Assembly (NCBI GenBank): GCA_963556495.2
Contig: OY747701.1
Coordinates: forward strand, 38,587,501 to 38,651,500
Reading direction: 5' to 3'
Source of the DNA: Valencia hispanica
Lineage: Eukaryota > Chordata > Actinopteri > Cyprinodontiformes > Valenciidae
Length of the DNA: 64,000 bases
Position numbers and translations under genes: made by a program. Below, one piece after another: positions 1 to 13,470 of this stretch. Position 1 is the stretch's first letter. Every line of letters starts with the position of its first letter. The notes beneath the pieces are model-generated. The model did no database searches, was not told where the DNA came from, and saw only the letters and a program-made list of their open reading frames with translations.

Positions 1-8
1 CGTCTTAC

Positions 9-197
9 CTATACACCGTGGCAGTGTGTTGCTCCACACTCTCCTGCCACCTCCGAGACAAGTGATCTTACTGTCTCCCTCAAGTCTGTAGCCGTGGAAA
101 CAAGAGAAGGCAAGCGAGTCGCCGACTCCAAATCGAAATCCCATCCTCCTGCTGAATGCCGGCACACCCGGATCCTCACAGGGCTCTAAGTCGTACT
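9..197 (-). CDS. csmd1: csmd1 exon: sushi domain 6
   Basis: The exon is 189 bp, phase 1 at both ends, between an AG acceptor (199-198) and a GTAAG donor (8-4). It encodes a linker (EYDLEP) and a whole sushi/CCP module with the four expected cysteines: CEDPG, FSC, ITC and LPRC. It also has the conserved W of the RRVWS segment and the CSMD-typical GYRLEG and CLGGGRRVW motifs. The start chosen includes the EYDLEP linker, which links CUB6 to sushi 6 in CSMD proteins; a nearer AG at 187-186 would remove it. FSRR and FGVGDSL are closer to CSMD1 than to CSMD2 or CSMD3 as I know them. This is the last exon in the window; the gene continues to the left. Confidence 0.95.
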
Positions 198-2117
<1,920 letters not shown>

Positions 2118-2476
2118 TTAACCTTTTCCTGTGAGCTACAAACAATGTGCAGAGATCTCCAGAAATTCACAGAAATGCTCATCTCGTTTACATCATACAA
2201 GAACAATGTGCCTTCCCTTAGGTTGCAAGGTCAACACATAGAGATATTTCTTACTCTAAAGGATCTCATGCTTTGTTTAGGGACAGAAATTAAAACCCAT
2301 TAGACTTATTATTTTAATTTCTGACCAAAATCTGAATCCCAGAAGTCATTTTAACTGTGCTTGGTAGGAACTTTTCCTTCATAAATGAAACTGAAAAATA
2401 AGTTGAGATTTGCATAATAGCAGCAAATATTAAAATATGCAAAGGCATCAAGCCATGATAGTTGAATATACAGTTA

Positions 2477-4018
2477 CCAGCCACTTTATTAGGTACAACT
2501 TTCTAGTATTTCTAGTATAGTGAGACCCTTTTTCCTTTCGGATTCAGCAAGGCATTGAAAACATTCATTAAATTTTTTTATTAATATTGACATGGTAGCA
2601 TTACACATCAGTATCACATCTGGGATGCAGATCTCCTGTTCCACCATATCTTCAAGATGTTCTATTAGACTCAGTCCTTTTGCTTGTGGAGGCCACTGGA
2701 GTATAGTAAGCCAAATATCATATTGAAAAAACTAGTGAGAGATAGTAGAAGAGAAGACTAACCAATGAGACAACAATCAAACACCAGGAAATGTCTTTCT
2801 AAGCTGATGTTGTCTAATCTTGTTGTGTATGTGGGAATTGTAGCCTTAGTAGCCTGTTCTTAGCCACCATGAATGTAGCCACCTGGTGTGGTCTTCTGCT
2901 GCTGTAGCTCCTCCACATCAAGTTCTGACAGCCACTAGATGCTGGCTCTCTAACTAACCTAATGGTTTTCTTTTGCCGTGGTCACTGAGCAGAGAATCCA
3001 ACTCATGAGATATTACGTTTTTTACACATGTCAGACACACCTGGGAAAAAAGTTATTTATAATCTGCAGGATATGTGGTATATATTATGTAAATGAACCA
3101 AAGAGAGCTTCGTAGACCTGTATAAGATCATAAGCTTGTAGTATATACATTAATTATTAATTACTCAGTACCATGTCCAGGCCAAACTATTGTTCTGCAG
3201 CACATCTGAAAGTTTGGGGGATATGAAAATAAAATCTCATCCTTTTCAGCAGCTAACTATATGACACAGTTTTATTGATTTTGAGTTAGCTTTAGCATAT
3301 GTTGTATGTTAATATTTTTTTAATAATGCTGTGCTTGAAGTGTTTAGTGCTCATCTTTTCTTCATTTTGTTAAGTGTTGTTGGGGTGGACAGTGAATAAT
3401 ACAGTGAGCTTCACTCTTTGTTGGGTGACAAGTTTCTAGGTAATTAGATTTAATCATGTCTACAATATCATCAGTTATTCATGTCTGCCTCTATGTTTGC
3501 ACAATAAAAGCTGTCAATTAATCATGGAGGTCCAGGTCAAATTGTATGTCCTTCAAAAGTGAAGCTGCTGGGTTAGCAACTGGTTGCTGGAAAAAACACA
3601 TCAGAGATGGTATTCCACATAGCTTGGTTGTAACGAGTGGTTAATTAAGCAACTCGTCATTCTTTTAACTGGAACCAGTCTGCCCATTCTCTTCTGACAT
3701 TAACAAGTCATTTTCATCTATACATCTGCCATTCACTATATATTTTCTCTCTTTTTCAGACGGTTCCCAGTGATCCCATGAGATGGTTTTTGGAAACTCC
3801 CAGTAAATCACCAGTTTCTGAAACCCTCAGATCAGCCCACTTGGCTCCAACAGCTAAGTTACCTAGATCAATTTTTTTCCTCTATTCTGGTGCACTTGAT
3901 TTTTAGCAAGATCTCTTTACCCCATCTGGATGCCTAAATGCCTTGTGTCACTGCCTCACTACTTGCTGTTATTTGAGTTAACAAGCAGTTGAACAGATGC
4001 ACTTGACTGGTGACTGTA
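2477..4018 (-). mobile_element. Degraded Tc1/mariner transposon, interrupted
   Basis: The left edge carries the well-known fish Tc1 terminus reading CCACTTTATTAGGTACA, and the right edge carries its counterpart near 3970-4018. In between, blocks near 2580-2720, 2830-2940 and 3600-3930 match, in order, the antisense of a Tc1-type transposase gene known from many fish. The reading frame is destroyed by many substitutions and indels. Between about 2945 and 3600 the family order is lost, so unrelated DNA was probably inserted or that part replaced. Ends are approximate. Family recognition is from memory of the consensus; no alignment was run. Confidence 0.75.
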
Positions 4019-4117
4019 TGGGAAACTGTAAACGAAAATACTTAATTCTTCAGTGAAGTCTTAACTGTTAGGTAAAAAAATATTTCTTTTATAACAACGA
4101 TGCAAATTTCCCCAGTA

Positions 4118-5167
4118 TACAGTTGTGTGCGAAAGTCAGGGCACCCCTTTAAAAACAGCATATTTTATATATTTAAAAATGTATATTCATATTTACTGTC
4201 TCTCTGGTATATGGGAAAAAAAGACAATATTGTCAGGAAACATTAATGCATAGTTACATTTTATTTTATAAATTGAACAAAATTACAAAAATTAAAAACA
4301 TAATTTTGGCATGTGCAAAAGTTGGGGCACCCTGAGAGTTTCAAAGTTTCAGATTCTTTTTACAAGCTCAGACCTCTACCAGCTCATTGGTCCTGAAGCA
4401 TGTGTCAACAATTGTCATTAGGGAGTGCCAGCTGGTGCCAATTTGAGGGTTTCATTTGACTTCAAAAGACCTCCAGGAAGATTTAGCAGACTCAGGAGTG
4501 GTGGTGCACCCTTCCACTGTGCGCCGATACTTGCACAAACAAGACCTTCATGGAAGAGTCTGCAGAAAAAAACCTTATCTACGACCTCATCATAAAATAC
4601 AACGTCAAAAATATGCAACAGAACATCTACAGAAGCCTGATGACTTTTGGAAACAAGTGCTGTGGACTGATGAAGTTAAAATAGAACTCTTTGGCCACAA
4701 TAAGCAAAGGTATGTTTGGAGAAAAAAAGGAGCAGCATTTCATGAAAAGAACACCTTGCCAACTGTTAAATAAGGGGGTGGATCCATCATGCTTTGGGGT
4801 TGTGTTGCAGCCAGTGGGACAGGAAACATTGCTCGGGTGGAGGGAAGAATGGATTCAATTAAATGAAACTTGTTGTTGGCTATAAAAAGCGTTTACAAGC
4901 TGTGATATCTGCCAGAGGGGGTGTTACTAAGTACTGAAGGTACTGATGCTGTAGGGTGCCCCGACTTTTGCACATGCCAAAATTATGTTTTTAATTTTTG
5001 TAATTTTGTTCAATTTATAAAATAAAATGTAACTATGCATTAATGTTTCCTGACAATATTGTCTTTTTTCCCATATACCAGAGAGACAGTAAATATGAAT
5101 ATACATTTTTAAATATATAAAATATGCTGTTTTTAAAGGGGTGCCCTGACTTTCGCACACAACTGTA
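4118..5167 (+). mobile_element. Young Tc1-like element with ~215-bp inverted repeats, internally deleted
   Basis: The left terminal repeat spans 4118-4333 and the right 4953-5167. They are inverted copies that I can see differing by one substitution and one A-run indel. The element lies between TA dinucleotides (4116-4117 and 5168-5169), the target duplication of Tc1/mariner; because the site reads TATA, the true edge may be two bases further in. The core is only about 620 bp and holds a broken transposase. Near-identical terminal repeats suggest recent movement, so this copy was probably moved by a transposase made elsewhere. Confidence 0.93.
4456..4936 (+). pseudogene. Tc1 transposase fragment with the centre of the DDE domain deleted
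   Basis: The open part (4456-4773) reads like the middle of a Tc1 transposase: HPSTVRRYLHKQDLHGR, a QRQKYA helix, then FWKQVLWTDEVKIELFGHN with the first catalytic aspartate in WTDE. A TAA follows at 4771, yet the same frame continues through [19 protein letters not shown] to a TGA at about 4864. There it jumps straight to the family's C-terminus (GYKKRLQAVISARGGVTKY, stop near 4936), in another frame. The stretch with the second aspartate and third acidic residue is missing, as is the N-terminal paired-type DNA-binding region, so the product cannot be active. Confidence 0.92.
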
Positions 5168-8100
5168 TAACCTTACATTTATTGTAAAGCAGGGAAATAA
5201 GTCCCCTTCAGGATTTTAACACCGTACACATTTTGAGTTACAGTAATGGAATAGGCTGTAAGGCTTAAATTGTCTAAGCAAAACAGTTTATTAAACATAA
5301 TACATTGAATCACTCTAACTGATTTCAACAGTTTCCTATTTTTATGCGGGAACTATATCTTTTTTGTAGGTGTACTATAAAAAAAGTGATAAATGCAGCA
5401 ATTACACAGAGCTACACACAAAAAAAAAGCAGAGCAGCAAGAATGATACACAGACATAGTTTCGTTGTAACAGAGTGAGAGATTAATGTTGGTTTTACTG
5501 TACACTGAGGCCGATCTTTACTTGCACTTTGGTTCCGACACAGAGTATGTGTTATAGTAAATTTTCTACTGGCATTACTATTTATTACGTATCTGTTTTA
5601 GTGTTTAATAAGGGCTGTAAGTTTTTTTTTTTTTTTTGCCTAGCCCTATTGCAATTGTATTTATATTGTAGAATTTAATGAGGGGAGTATTTAAACAAAT
5701 GACCAATTAATTAAACTTTGTACCAAGCAATCTTAATGCCAGCAATGTCTTCATTATTTACCATTACTAGGATACCATGTTTATGTCTGACTTCTGACTT
5801 GGAAGCAAGTTGCTGCACCGAGGGTGTCCACATGGGATGCAACCCCTGTGAGAGGAAAGTGTATTTTAAAATAAGAGGCAGTCTAATATAAATTTGTTCA
5901 AAGTACCAAACTGGTTAAAAATTATTTTACTGCCTAGTATTAACTAAATAAAGGAAATCTAAGACCATATTAATGGACCCTCAGATCAAGAGGAATCATG
6001 AAACAGTTGTTTTATTAAAACCTTTTAATTTGACAAAATTGACAAATGTAGTCTTATATTCAAGCGATCAAAAAACATTATTTATTAAATTAAATCTTTT
6101 TTTTTTTATACCTTCATAGGTAATTCGTTTTAATGAAATATCCTATGGGCTGCAGCATCAAGAATTATGCTGCTGTGCTTTTGGCAGTTCTTTAACATCA
6201 ACAGGTCTGCTCAGCTCAAGGCTGTGCGTTAATTTGAGCAGCTCTTTATAGATTCCTCTGGTCATTAGTAAAGTGAGTGTATTGTGCCCCATTTTTGAAG
6301 ATCAGTGCAGTTTTGGAATCTCATCGCAGAGCCGAACCTTCCCACAGGTGCTCTTTATAATTTGACTGGAGGCCAAGATGTCCTGAATAGAAAATTCACC
6401 CTCACTAGAGACTGAAACTGATTTAAAATGAAACAAAACGCATGCAGTGCTCATATAGGACAGAATGAAAAAATACAATAGTAAAGTAAAAAGGGAGTTA
6501 AGAGCATTTGAGACTGTTGAATCAAAATATGTTTGCTTTTGTTTACTACTTTCCTTTCAGTGCTTTTTAGTTTATTCTAGTTAAAGTTAATTAAAGTGCT
6601 TTAATGTGTTTCTGTTACGAAAAGGTCAACATTTTGTTTTCTTGGCTTCAAAGAAAGAAACAGATGCAGTCAAATACCCAAATCTCAGATAATAGAAAAT
6701 TTTACAGCTATGGGCCAGTTAGCAGTGTAACGGTATATAGAGGTTTTAAAACATCAGGGTTTCAAAGCCATATGACTTTTTCTGGCCAAATGAAGGATAT
6801 ATTATCCCCTACCCACTTGTTGCTTTCCAGTCCTGTGATCAGGTGTTTTTCACAAAAGGTGATGCGATGGCGGGATGAAAAAGGGGGGGTGGGGATGCGG
6901 GGGGCTTTTGAAGACTATGGACATGCAGGGTTCTATATAAACCATGTAATGGAAGCGTCCGTGGCAGACAAAATAGCTTGGATGTAACTTGTTTTTTATC
7001 CTGTTTGAAGCCCTGCTCCTCAAGTCTTTTTGCGAGCCGGTCCAAAAAGGTAGATGTCCTTCACAGTCCCCGTGACCTGTCTGGGGGTCTTAAGCTCTAA
7101 GGGCTAGAGACTCCTGGACCTCCCAGTAGTACCCTAATATGCCACCACAGTGGGTCTTTTGAAAATAACTTAAGGAATGACAGCTGTAGCCCATGTTCTA
7201 GATACGTCTCAATGTGGGGACACTTAAAGCACTGACTCAAACTGCTATCCATGCCATGTGAATCACTGGAAAACTCTTGAATGGCCTTTGCTTGACAGTC
7301 ATTTTAAGGTTGAAGGTATACCTGTTGTCTAATTATGTTTTTCTTCTACACTTTTTCTTTCCACTCAACTTACTGCTATATGGTTGGACAGAGCTCTCTG
7401 AGAACAGCCAATGTGTGACTTATTATTGATGTTGAAAATGTTTTCTGGAGAACAGTTAAGTAAGCAGTCTGTCTTTACTCTCTCATTTGATCTCAGGAAA
7501 AAAAATACTGGTACACTGTCTGACTAAATGACTCTTGTAGAAAGTGGCTAAAGTGAATGGCTGTGTGCACATTTTTTTTTGTGTATATGTAAAGCTCTTT
7601 AAAGTACTTCAGTTGTATGAATGATCTGTGTGGGTGAAACAGTAGATGGATCATGACAAAGAAATCAACTCAGTTTTACCACAATGCATGAGAAGACTGA
7701 ATGATTCATGCCTAACAAGAATTCAAGAAGTAGTAACCCATTCTGGAAGAAAGCCACAAATACAGTATACCTTGTTTTCAGAGAAAAGAGAAGCAGTTAT
7801 TTAGAGATATTGTTGTATAATAATTTAGTGGTGTCTTTGTCATTTCTTTCACCAAATGGTCTGCTTTGTTTAATTAACTCTCAGAGACAGTGCTGACATG
7901 TTATTTAATTGAAAAAAGATGACTTTGGTCACTTTTAACAAGTTGTTTTCTTGCTACCAACTGCAAACCTTTAAAATGTCACAGCACTCTTTCAGTGTTC
8001 TCCCTGACACAAAAAGAGCAGCCACTGTTGTGTATTATCTGTTTGGCAATTTAGCTGACCTTCAGGAACAAGATGAGCAGTTTTGATTTAGTGGACTTTG

Positions 8101-8381
8101 TTGGATCACTGAAAGTGCATAGTGTGAGAATGCTCATGGAGTGTACATTTTTTTCAGAAACAATATTGTTTAAAGTTCAGGATCGTTGTATTAAGTGGTC
8201 ACTTTGCCTCTATAACTTTACTTTCACAAAAACTATGGATTTTAATGTGTGTGTGAGCTGCTACAGAATGTCTACAGATCACCTCTTTAGTATCTACAGT
8301 CTAGTCTGAGTAGACAAGTACTGTGAAAAAAATAATTGCCTTCTTACTTCTTCTGTTTCTGCTGTGTTTTGTCACACTTAA

Positions 8382-9327
8382 AGTGTAACTGAACCCCATG
8401 AAAAATCATAACCCCGCCCCCAGACAACATTTAAAAAAATTCTACAAAGTGGGCGGTGCTAGGAAGAACAGAGGGGCGTGGTCAAGTGTGGAGGATGAGC
8501 AGAGGGGGGGGACGTGGGGGGGTGTTCAGGAGGACAGTGACAGCTCGCTTAATGTGACACTGAAACATGGACAGTGACCAAAGCGACGCTGGCAGTTTTG
8601 CGACTGATCGATCTGATCGCAATTATCTGTTTTGAACGTTAGCCTATGTTAGCGTTACCACTCAGAGACTGGACGCATCCTGTCTCCCTCTGTCTCAGCA
8701 GCACCGAGCTCGGGCGGCGCTGGCTCGGCGCCCTGAACCAGCCGATCTCCTCTGCGGTCACCAGAGATAGAAGTGTAGAGGGAGGCTTTATGGAGCTCAG
8801 CGGTCGCGAGCCGTATCAATTCGAGCCGCTGGCTCGGGGCGCTGAGTCAGCGCTGACCGAGGCCGGCGCTGCTGCTGAGGGAGAGAGAGACAGGATGGGT
8901 CCGGTCTCTGAGTGGTGATGCCAACGCTCAAAACAATATGTTAGCTATGCTAACTAAGTGCTAATGTGATAATAATGGTAACCTGAAAAACGCAATCCAA
9001 CTCCAAACTCGCCACAGGGCCGGTATGGCTGATAGTTTTATACCCAAACCCACAGGGCGTGTGTGTAAGACCATGGTTGCTGTGACACAGTCAATGCCTG
9101 TGACGTTGAGATGTACCGCTCTCCACCAATCACAAAATTCAAATGCAGTAGCCACTGTTCAACCCTAAGAGGGCAGCACTAAGACGTTTTTAGACCAAAA
9201 AGTGTAGAATTAAGCAAGTTTACACCAAAATGTAAGAAAATCCCCAGAAACTGAAAGCCTGCATTGGTAAAGACCCATTAATACAGTTTAGAAGCAAAAA
9301 AAAGTTGTTTTGGGGTTTAGTTACTCT
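8382..9327. mobile_element. TTAA-flanked, GC-rich non-autonomous element (piggyBac-like)
   Basis: Both edges abut TTAA (8378-8381 and 9328-9331). The ends are imperfect inverted repeats: AGTGTAACTGAACCCC on the left, against AGAGTAACTAAACCCC read inward from the right. TTAA duplication is the piggyBac signature, but Kolobok elements also use it. The core (about 8,690-8,920) is unusually GC- and CpG-rich for this intron and contains a 90-codon ORF without a recognised domain. No transposase is present. A related, smaller element sits at 15799-16235. Confidence 0.8.
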
Positions 9328-9399
9328 TTAAAGACAACCTTAGCAAATGAAAAAATATTTTTTTTCAAATGGTGACTTAATTTGTTAAGGGAAAAAAGT

Positions 9400-9890
9400 T
9401 TTCCAAAACAACAATGTCCTATATGAAAAAGTTGTTGCCCCCCTGGGTTTAAGTCCAGAATTTAATTAGTTCATTCCAGAACCTTTTTTCTTTTGCCAGT
9501 CTAGGTGGACTTGCTGATGTGCTTCAGCTTTGTGTCCTGCTGCATAACCCAAGTGTGCTCTGGCTTTAGGTCCCAAGCTGACAGTCCTGTTCAAAACTTT
9601 CTAGGAATGAGCAGACTTCATGATTTCAATAATGATGTCAAGTCATCCAGGTCCTGAAGCAGCAAAGGAGCACCAGGCCATCTCACTACTACCACCATGT
9701 TTGGGTGTCTTTCTTATTGTTGAAACATGAATACTGACCTGGAGGCAAGTGAGGCCTCCACTGCGTTAGATGTAGCCCTGGGTTCTTTAGTGACCTCTCT
9801 GATTAGTCATTTAGTCAATGTTGGATTAACTTTGGTAGTCCTGCAATTTCTGGTGTACGTTCTGATATTAAAACTTGTTTGATGATCCCA
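9400..9890 (-). pseudogene. Relic of a second Tc1-like transposon, transposase antisense
   Basis: A TIR-like stretch near 9420-9445 (AAAAGTTGTTGCCCCCC) is followed by blocks that match the antisense of a common fish Tc1 transposase: a region around 9500-9560 (CTTGCTGATGTGCTTCAG, then TGCTGCATAACCCAAG), one around 9640-9710 (CCAGGTCCTGAAGCAGCAAA) and one around 9720-9800, whose minus-strand translation includes EVTKEP and VEASLAS. Large internal gaps and frameshifts make it non-functional. It begins within 100 bp of the TTAA-flanked element. Ends are approximate. Confidence 0.65.
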
Positions 9891-11774
9891 AAAAATTATG
9901 TGACAAAATAGAAAAGTCAAAAGACCAGTAAAGGGAACTGCTGTTGCTCCGTTTTGGGTTGCTACATGTGTACATTTCACAGTGCCATGAAAATGTATTG
10001 CATGAACAAATGCAAATGTTTCTACCAGTTCTTCATTTTTGATAAAAAAGGGTGATAATTGAATGAAAAAAACAGAAACGTATGACATGTTCACAATATT
10101 GCACTCTTTCCCAAAGGCAAACTATGACATATCAAATTTCAGTCAAGGCTCAGTGCTGTTTTAGAAGAGTGTCATTCAGAAATGATGTATCGTGTCATAT
10201 GACATCCGTCTGGTGGCATGGAATGCTTGTTGAAACACACTGAAAATGTCACAACGGTTGCTTAAAAACTGTTAAAGTGATATAGCAGATAGTGTGAGAC
10301 AAAGAGGCACAATGCAAAAGCACTCCAAAGTAGAGACACCCAGACTTTAGTTTTCAAATGGGATTCATTCTAATCAGGAGATGAAATCCGACATAGTGTA
10401 TTCATCTCCTGTAATAGCATGAGCTGTGAGAGAAAAGGAGAAGGATTGCAAATGACTATTGAGCATCTGTTTCTGTAGTGCTTGTTAAGATTTTGTAATT
10501 TCACTGAGACTTAACATCTAACTTAAGTTATTAAGGAAATTTCTTTCAGGGAGTAAGGACTGATTGCACAATCAACAGTCCAGCTGTCGGTTGCAAATAG
10601 TGAAAAACACATAAGACAAGGAGGTTTCTTCATATTCTGCCATGAAGGTTACTAATGTCATAGTAGGGCATTTCATTTTCTTTAATCCAGAGCCCTATCT
10701 TACTTGCTCTGAGTTACTCACCTCTATATTTAATTTTCAAACAGAGAAGGGTAGAATATGAACAACACAAATGTGATGTGTTTTGGTATGGATTGTGTAC
10801 ATTTGTTTATACATGTTTATTAAATTTACTATGCAAATTGTTGGGATTATTATCTTGCTTTATTTTGTAACTTATTTGTTAATAGGTATATAAAGGACAA
10901 TAAACATATTAGTGTATGATTCAAACAAGCAAGTAACTTCCAAGGAAAAGGTGCTCCTCTCAAAAAAATTTCCAGAACACAAGATGACTATGTTGAAGCT
11001 GAGTCAGAGTAGTATATGACCCTGATGCTTCTGCAGCATTCGTCACTCCTTGCTCTGTATTACTATAAATAAATTATCACCACAAGCACCTGAGCTAGAA
11101 CAGGATAGTGGCCACTTTTTAAAATGATTTAAATCTGTTTTAATTTGTTGATGAATAAATAGTAAACATTTTTTTAGATTTTTGTTAAGCAGAAAGTTGC
11201 TCTTGAAAGCAGGTAGGAGGTAATTAAAGTGGATTTGAATATGCTAAACAAGGAACTGTCTTTTACTGCATTTTCATACACTCTACATGTCCTTTCTACT
11301 GACTAAAAAATGCCCAGAAGTGTAAAGGTCAGCATTAATGTGTGCGCTAGGTATTAATGCTGTGACTAGCTAGGCATATTGGATCAGGTCACTTCCTTAC
11401 ACTGGAAATAGTGACAGCCCACCCCATCTTGGATGAAGACAGTCTGTAAAAATGCTGGTGACAAAGAAATGAACTGCGGAGATGAGGGAGAAAGTCATTG
11501 TGTTGCAATACCTCGAGCAAATATCTTTATTAAAAGAAAGATGGACATGAATTTTTGTTTGCCCGTCTAAACAGGAAAGACATAGTAATATGAGACATCA
11601 AGACAGCCTCAGAGATCACCTGGATGGGGTTAGGAATATAATATGGGAAGGTGTGTTGCTTTGTATCTTTTGTAAAGTATACATATAGGTCTATGCTCAT
11701 AAATTCTTTAAAAACAAATCAGTTACAGCTAACATAAAATATTTACACACACTGTATACAAAGACACATAACCT

Positions 11775-11996
11775 CTCCGTCCCACTGTCTGATATTAAAT
11801 CGATTGAAACTTTCCTGTTTAATGTTAGTTCAGATTAAATAAATTACTTATATTTCCACAATACCAAAATATTATTTTTTGTATATGTTTTGACTACTTT
11901 TTTGGTTGTAAAATGATCAAATGACTTGTAAAGTACCTTGAGATGACATCTGTTGTGAATTGGCGGTATATAAATAAACTGAATTGAATTAAAATG
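11775..11996 (+). repeat. LINE/SINE-type 3' tail (teleost 'ggcgctatataaataaa' family)
   Basis: It ends with a stretch reading CCTTGAGATGACATCTG, then GAATTGGCGGTATATAAAT, and finishes in AACTGAATTGAATT. This is a tail found in very many teleost retroposons, usually attributed to L2/Rex-type LINEs. Two more copies in the same orientation lie at 13019-13470 and 51650-51905. The 5' limit is uncertain and the family assignment is from memory. Confidence 0.55.
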
Positions 11997-12219
11997 TTTT
12001 GTCTTGTATGTTTTAAGATTTTTGTAAAATTGCCAATACATAATTTGACTTAAACTTGAAAGTCAGAATTTAAAAATAAGTATGCTTCCAGGCCATTGTT
12101 AACAATGCAGATCACACCCTCCATGGAGTGGTGGATCAACAGAGAAGTAATTTCAGTAACAGATTAATTTGTTTGAAATGTGCTACTGAACGACAGGAAA
12201 CCCTTTTTCCCACCGCTTT

Positions 12220-12615
12220 CAGACTCCTTACAACTCCTCCCTCAGTCACACATCCTCACAATAATAAAGATGCTATATTGTGAAGTTCTTACAGATACAG
12301 TAGTACCATGTACATAACTTCCTTTAATTACTTAGCTTTTAACATTCTATGTGATGTAGTCTGTAGGTGGAATACACTATTGTAAATATTATTTAGTACG
12401 TTTTACTTATTATTTAATACTATCCAATAGTATTTATTGGTAATTATTTCTGCAGCAACATGACATGTTCCATTCCACTAGGTCTGTTTTTATTTCTTAT
12501 TCTATTCTATTATCCTATTCTATTTATTTTGTGTGCTTGTGTCTTAATTACCTGTGCGTTATGGTAGTCATCACAAAAGGAATTTCCTTCGGGACCAATA
12601 AAGTTTTTCTAAATC
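12220..12615 (+). repeat. Probable LINE 3' end with TATTC-type repeat
   Basis: The stretch ends in GGAATTTCCTTCGGGACCAA followed by TAAAG, the 3' end of several fish LINE families whose copies finish beside simple repeats. A short imperfect TATTC/CTATT run lies at about 12490-12530. I see no ORF with reverse-transcriptase motifs. The 5' boundary is a guess. Confidence 0.4.
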
Positions 12616-13018
12616 CGATAGATCAGTATGCTTTTTCACAGTTTGGCAAAGTCCAGATGACAATGTCATGGACTGGGATGCAACAGAAGTAAATAAATTA
12701 TATATCAAGTCAATTTAAGCCCAGTCATTTTATTTGGCTATGACACCTTCCTAGTGGGAGGCATCTGCTAAACTACTGCTGTCAGTGACTTACTGTTCTC
12801 TTCCTGTAGATAATACACCTCCCTTCATCTTTCTTTGTTTAACCCTGTTTCTCTCCTAAATAAAGCAATTGACTGAGGTTGCTGTGGCTAACTATGTGGC
12901 TAACTGTCTTTTATCCTGTAGCCTTTAAACAGGCTCGTATCTGTTACGCTGTGTTTCTCTCCTAGACGAAGACACTAAAAAAAAAACTTACTGCTGCCAT
13001 TATCTCTCTACTTTTTTA

Positions 13019-13470
13019 ATATAGGGGTACCCTGGGATAAATTCTTCTGTGTTTTTCGAGTTTTATTTTTGTGTTCTCAAACCCTCAGTTGGTCATGGCA
13101 GATAATCTCTCACACTGAGTCATGTTCTTCTGGAGGTTTCTTCGTGTTAAAGGGATTTTTTCTTTCTGCTGTTGTTACATACTCATTCAGGAGAAGTGCC
13201 TGCTGCAAGGTAGTGACTTGGTGCAATGTCCTTAGATGGAAAACTTTGTGATTAATCTGAATAATAAACTGAAATAGACATCAATATTTAAGAACTGGGA
13301 TAAAACTGGGATGCATTTAAATGAATGAGTCTACATGTATGATTAGATTGAATTGACTAAATATTTCTGTGTATAAATTGGATGTTTATTATTTGTTTTT
13401 GTAAGGTGCCCTGAGATAGCATTTGTTTTGAATTGGCGTAAAATAAATCAGCTGAATTGAACTGATTTCA
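13019..13470 (+). repeat. LINE/SINE-type 3' tail, longer copy
   Basis: This copy keeps more of the teleost tail: a block around 13120-13165 (CTTCTGGAGGTTTCTTCGTG), a block around 13190-13240 (AGTGACTTGGTGCAATGTCC), and the closing part around 13400-13455 (GTGCCCTGAGATAGCATTTG, then GAATTGGCG). It shares its closing motif with the copies at 11775 and 51650. No coding capacity is visible. Confidence 0.6.

Noticed and set aside
6604..6987. 127-codon plus-strand ORF
   Set aside because: It crosses a G-rich low-complexity patch and has no domain-like pattern.
8646..8918. 90-codon ORF in a CpG-rich block, possible host first exon and promoter
   Set aside because: The block lies inside an element with TTAA borders and inverted ends. 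The ORF has no domain I recognise, and open frames are expected in GC-rich DNA.
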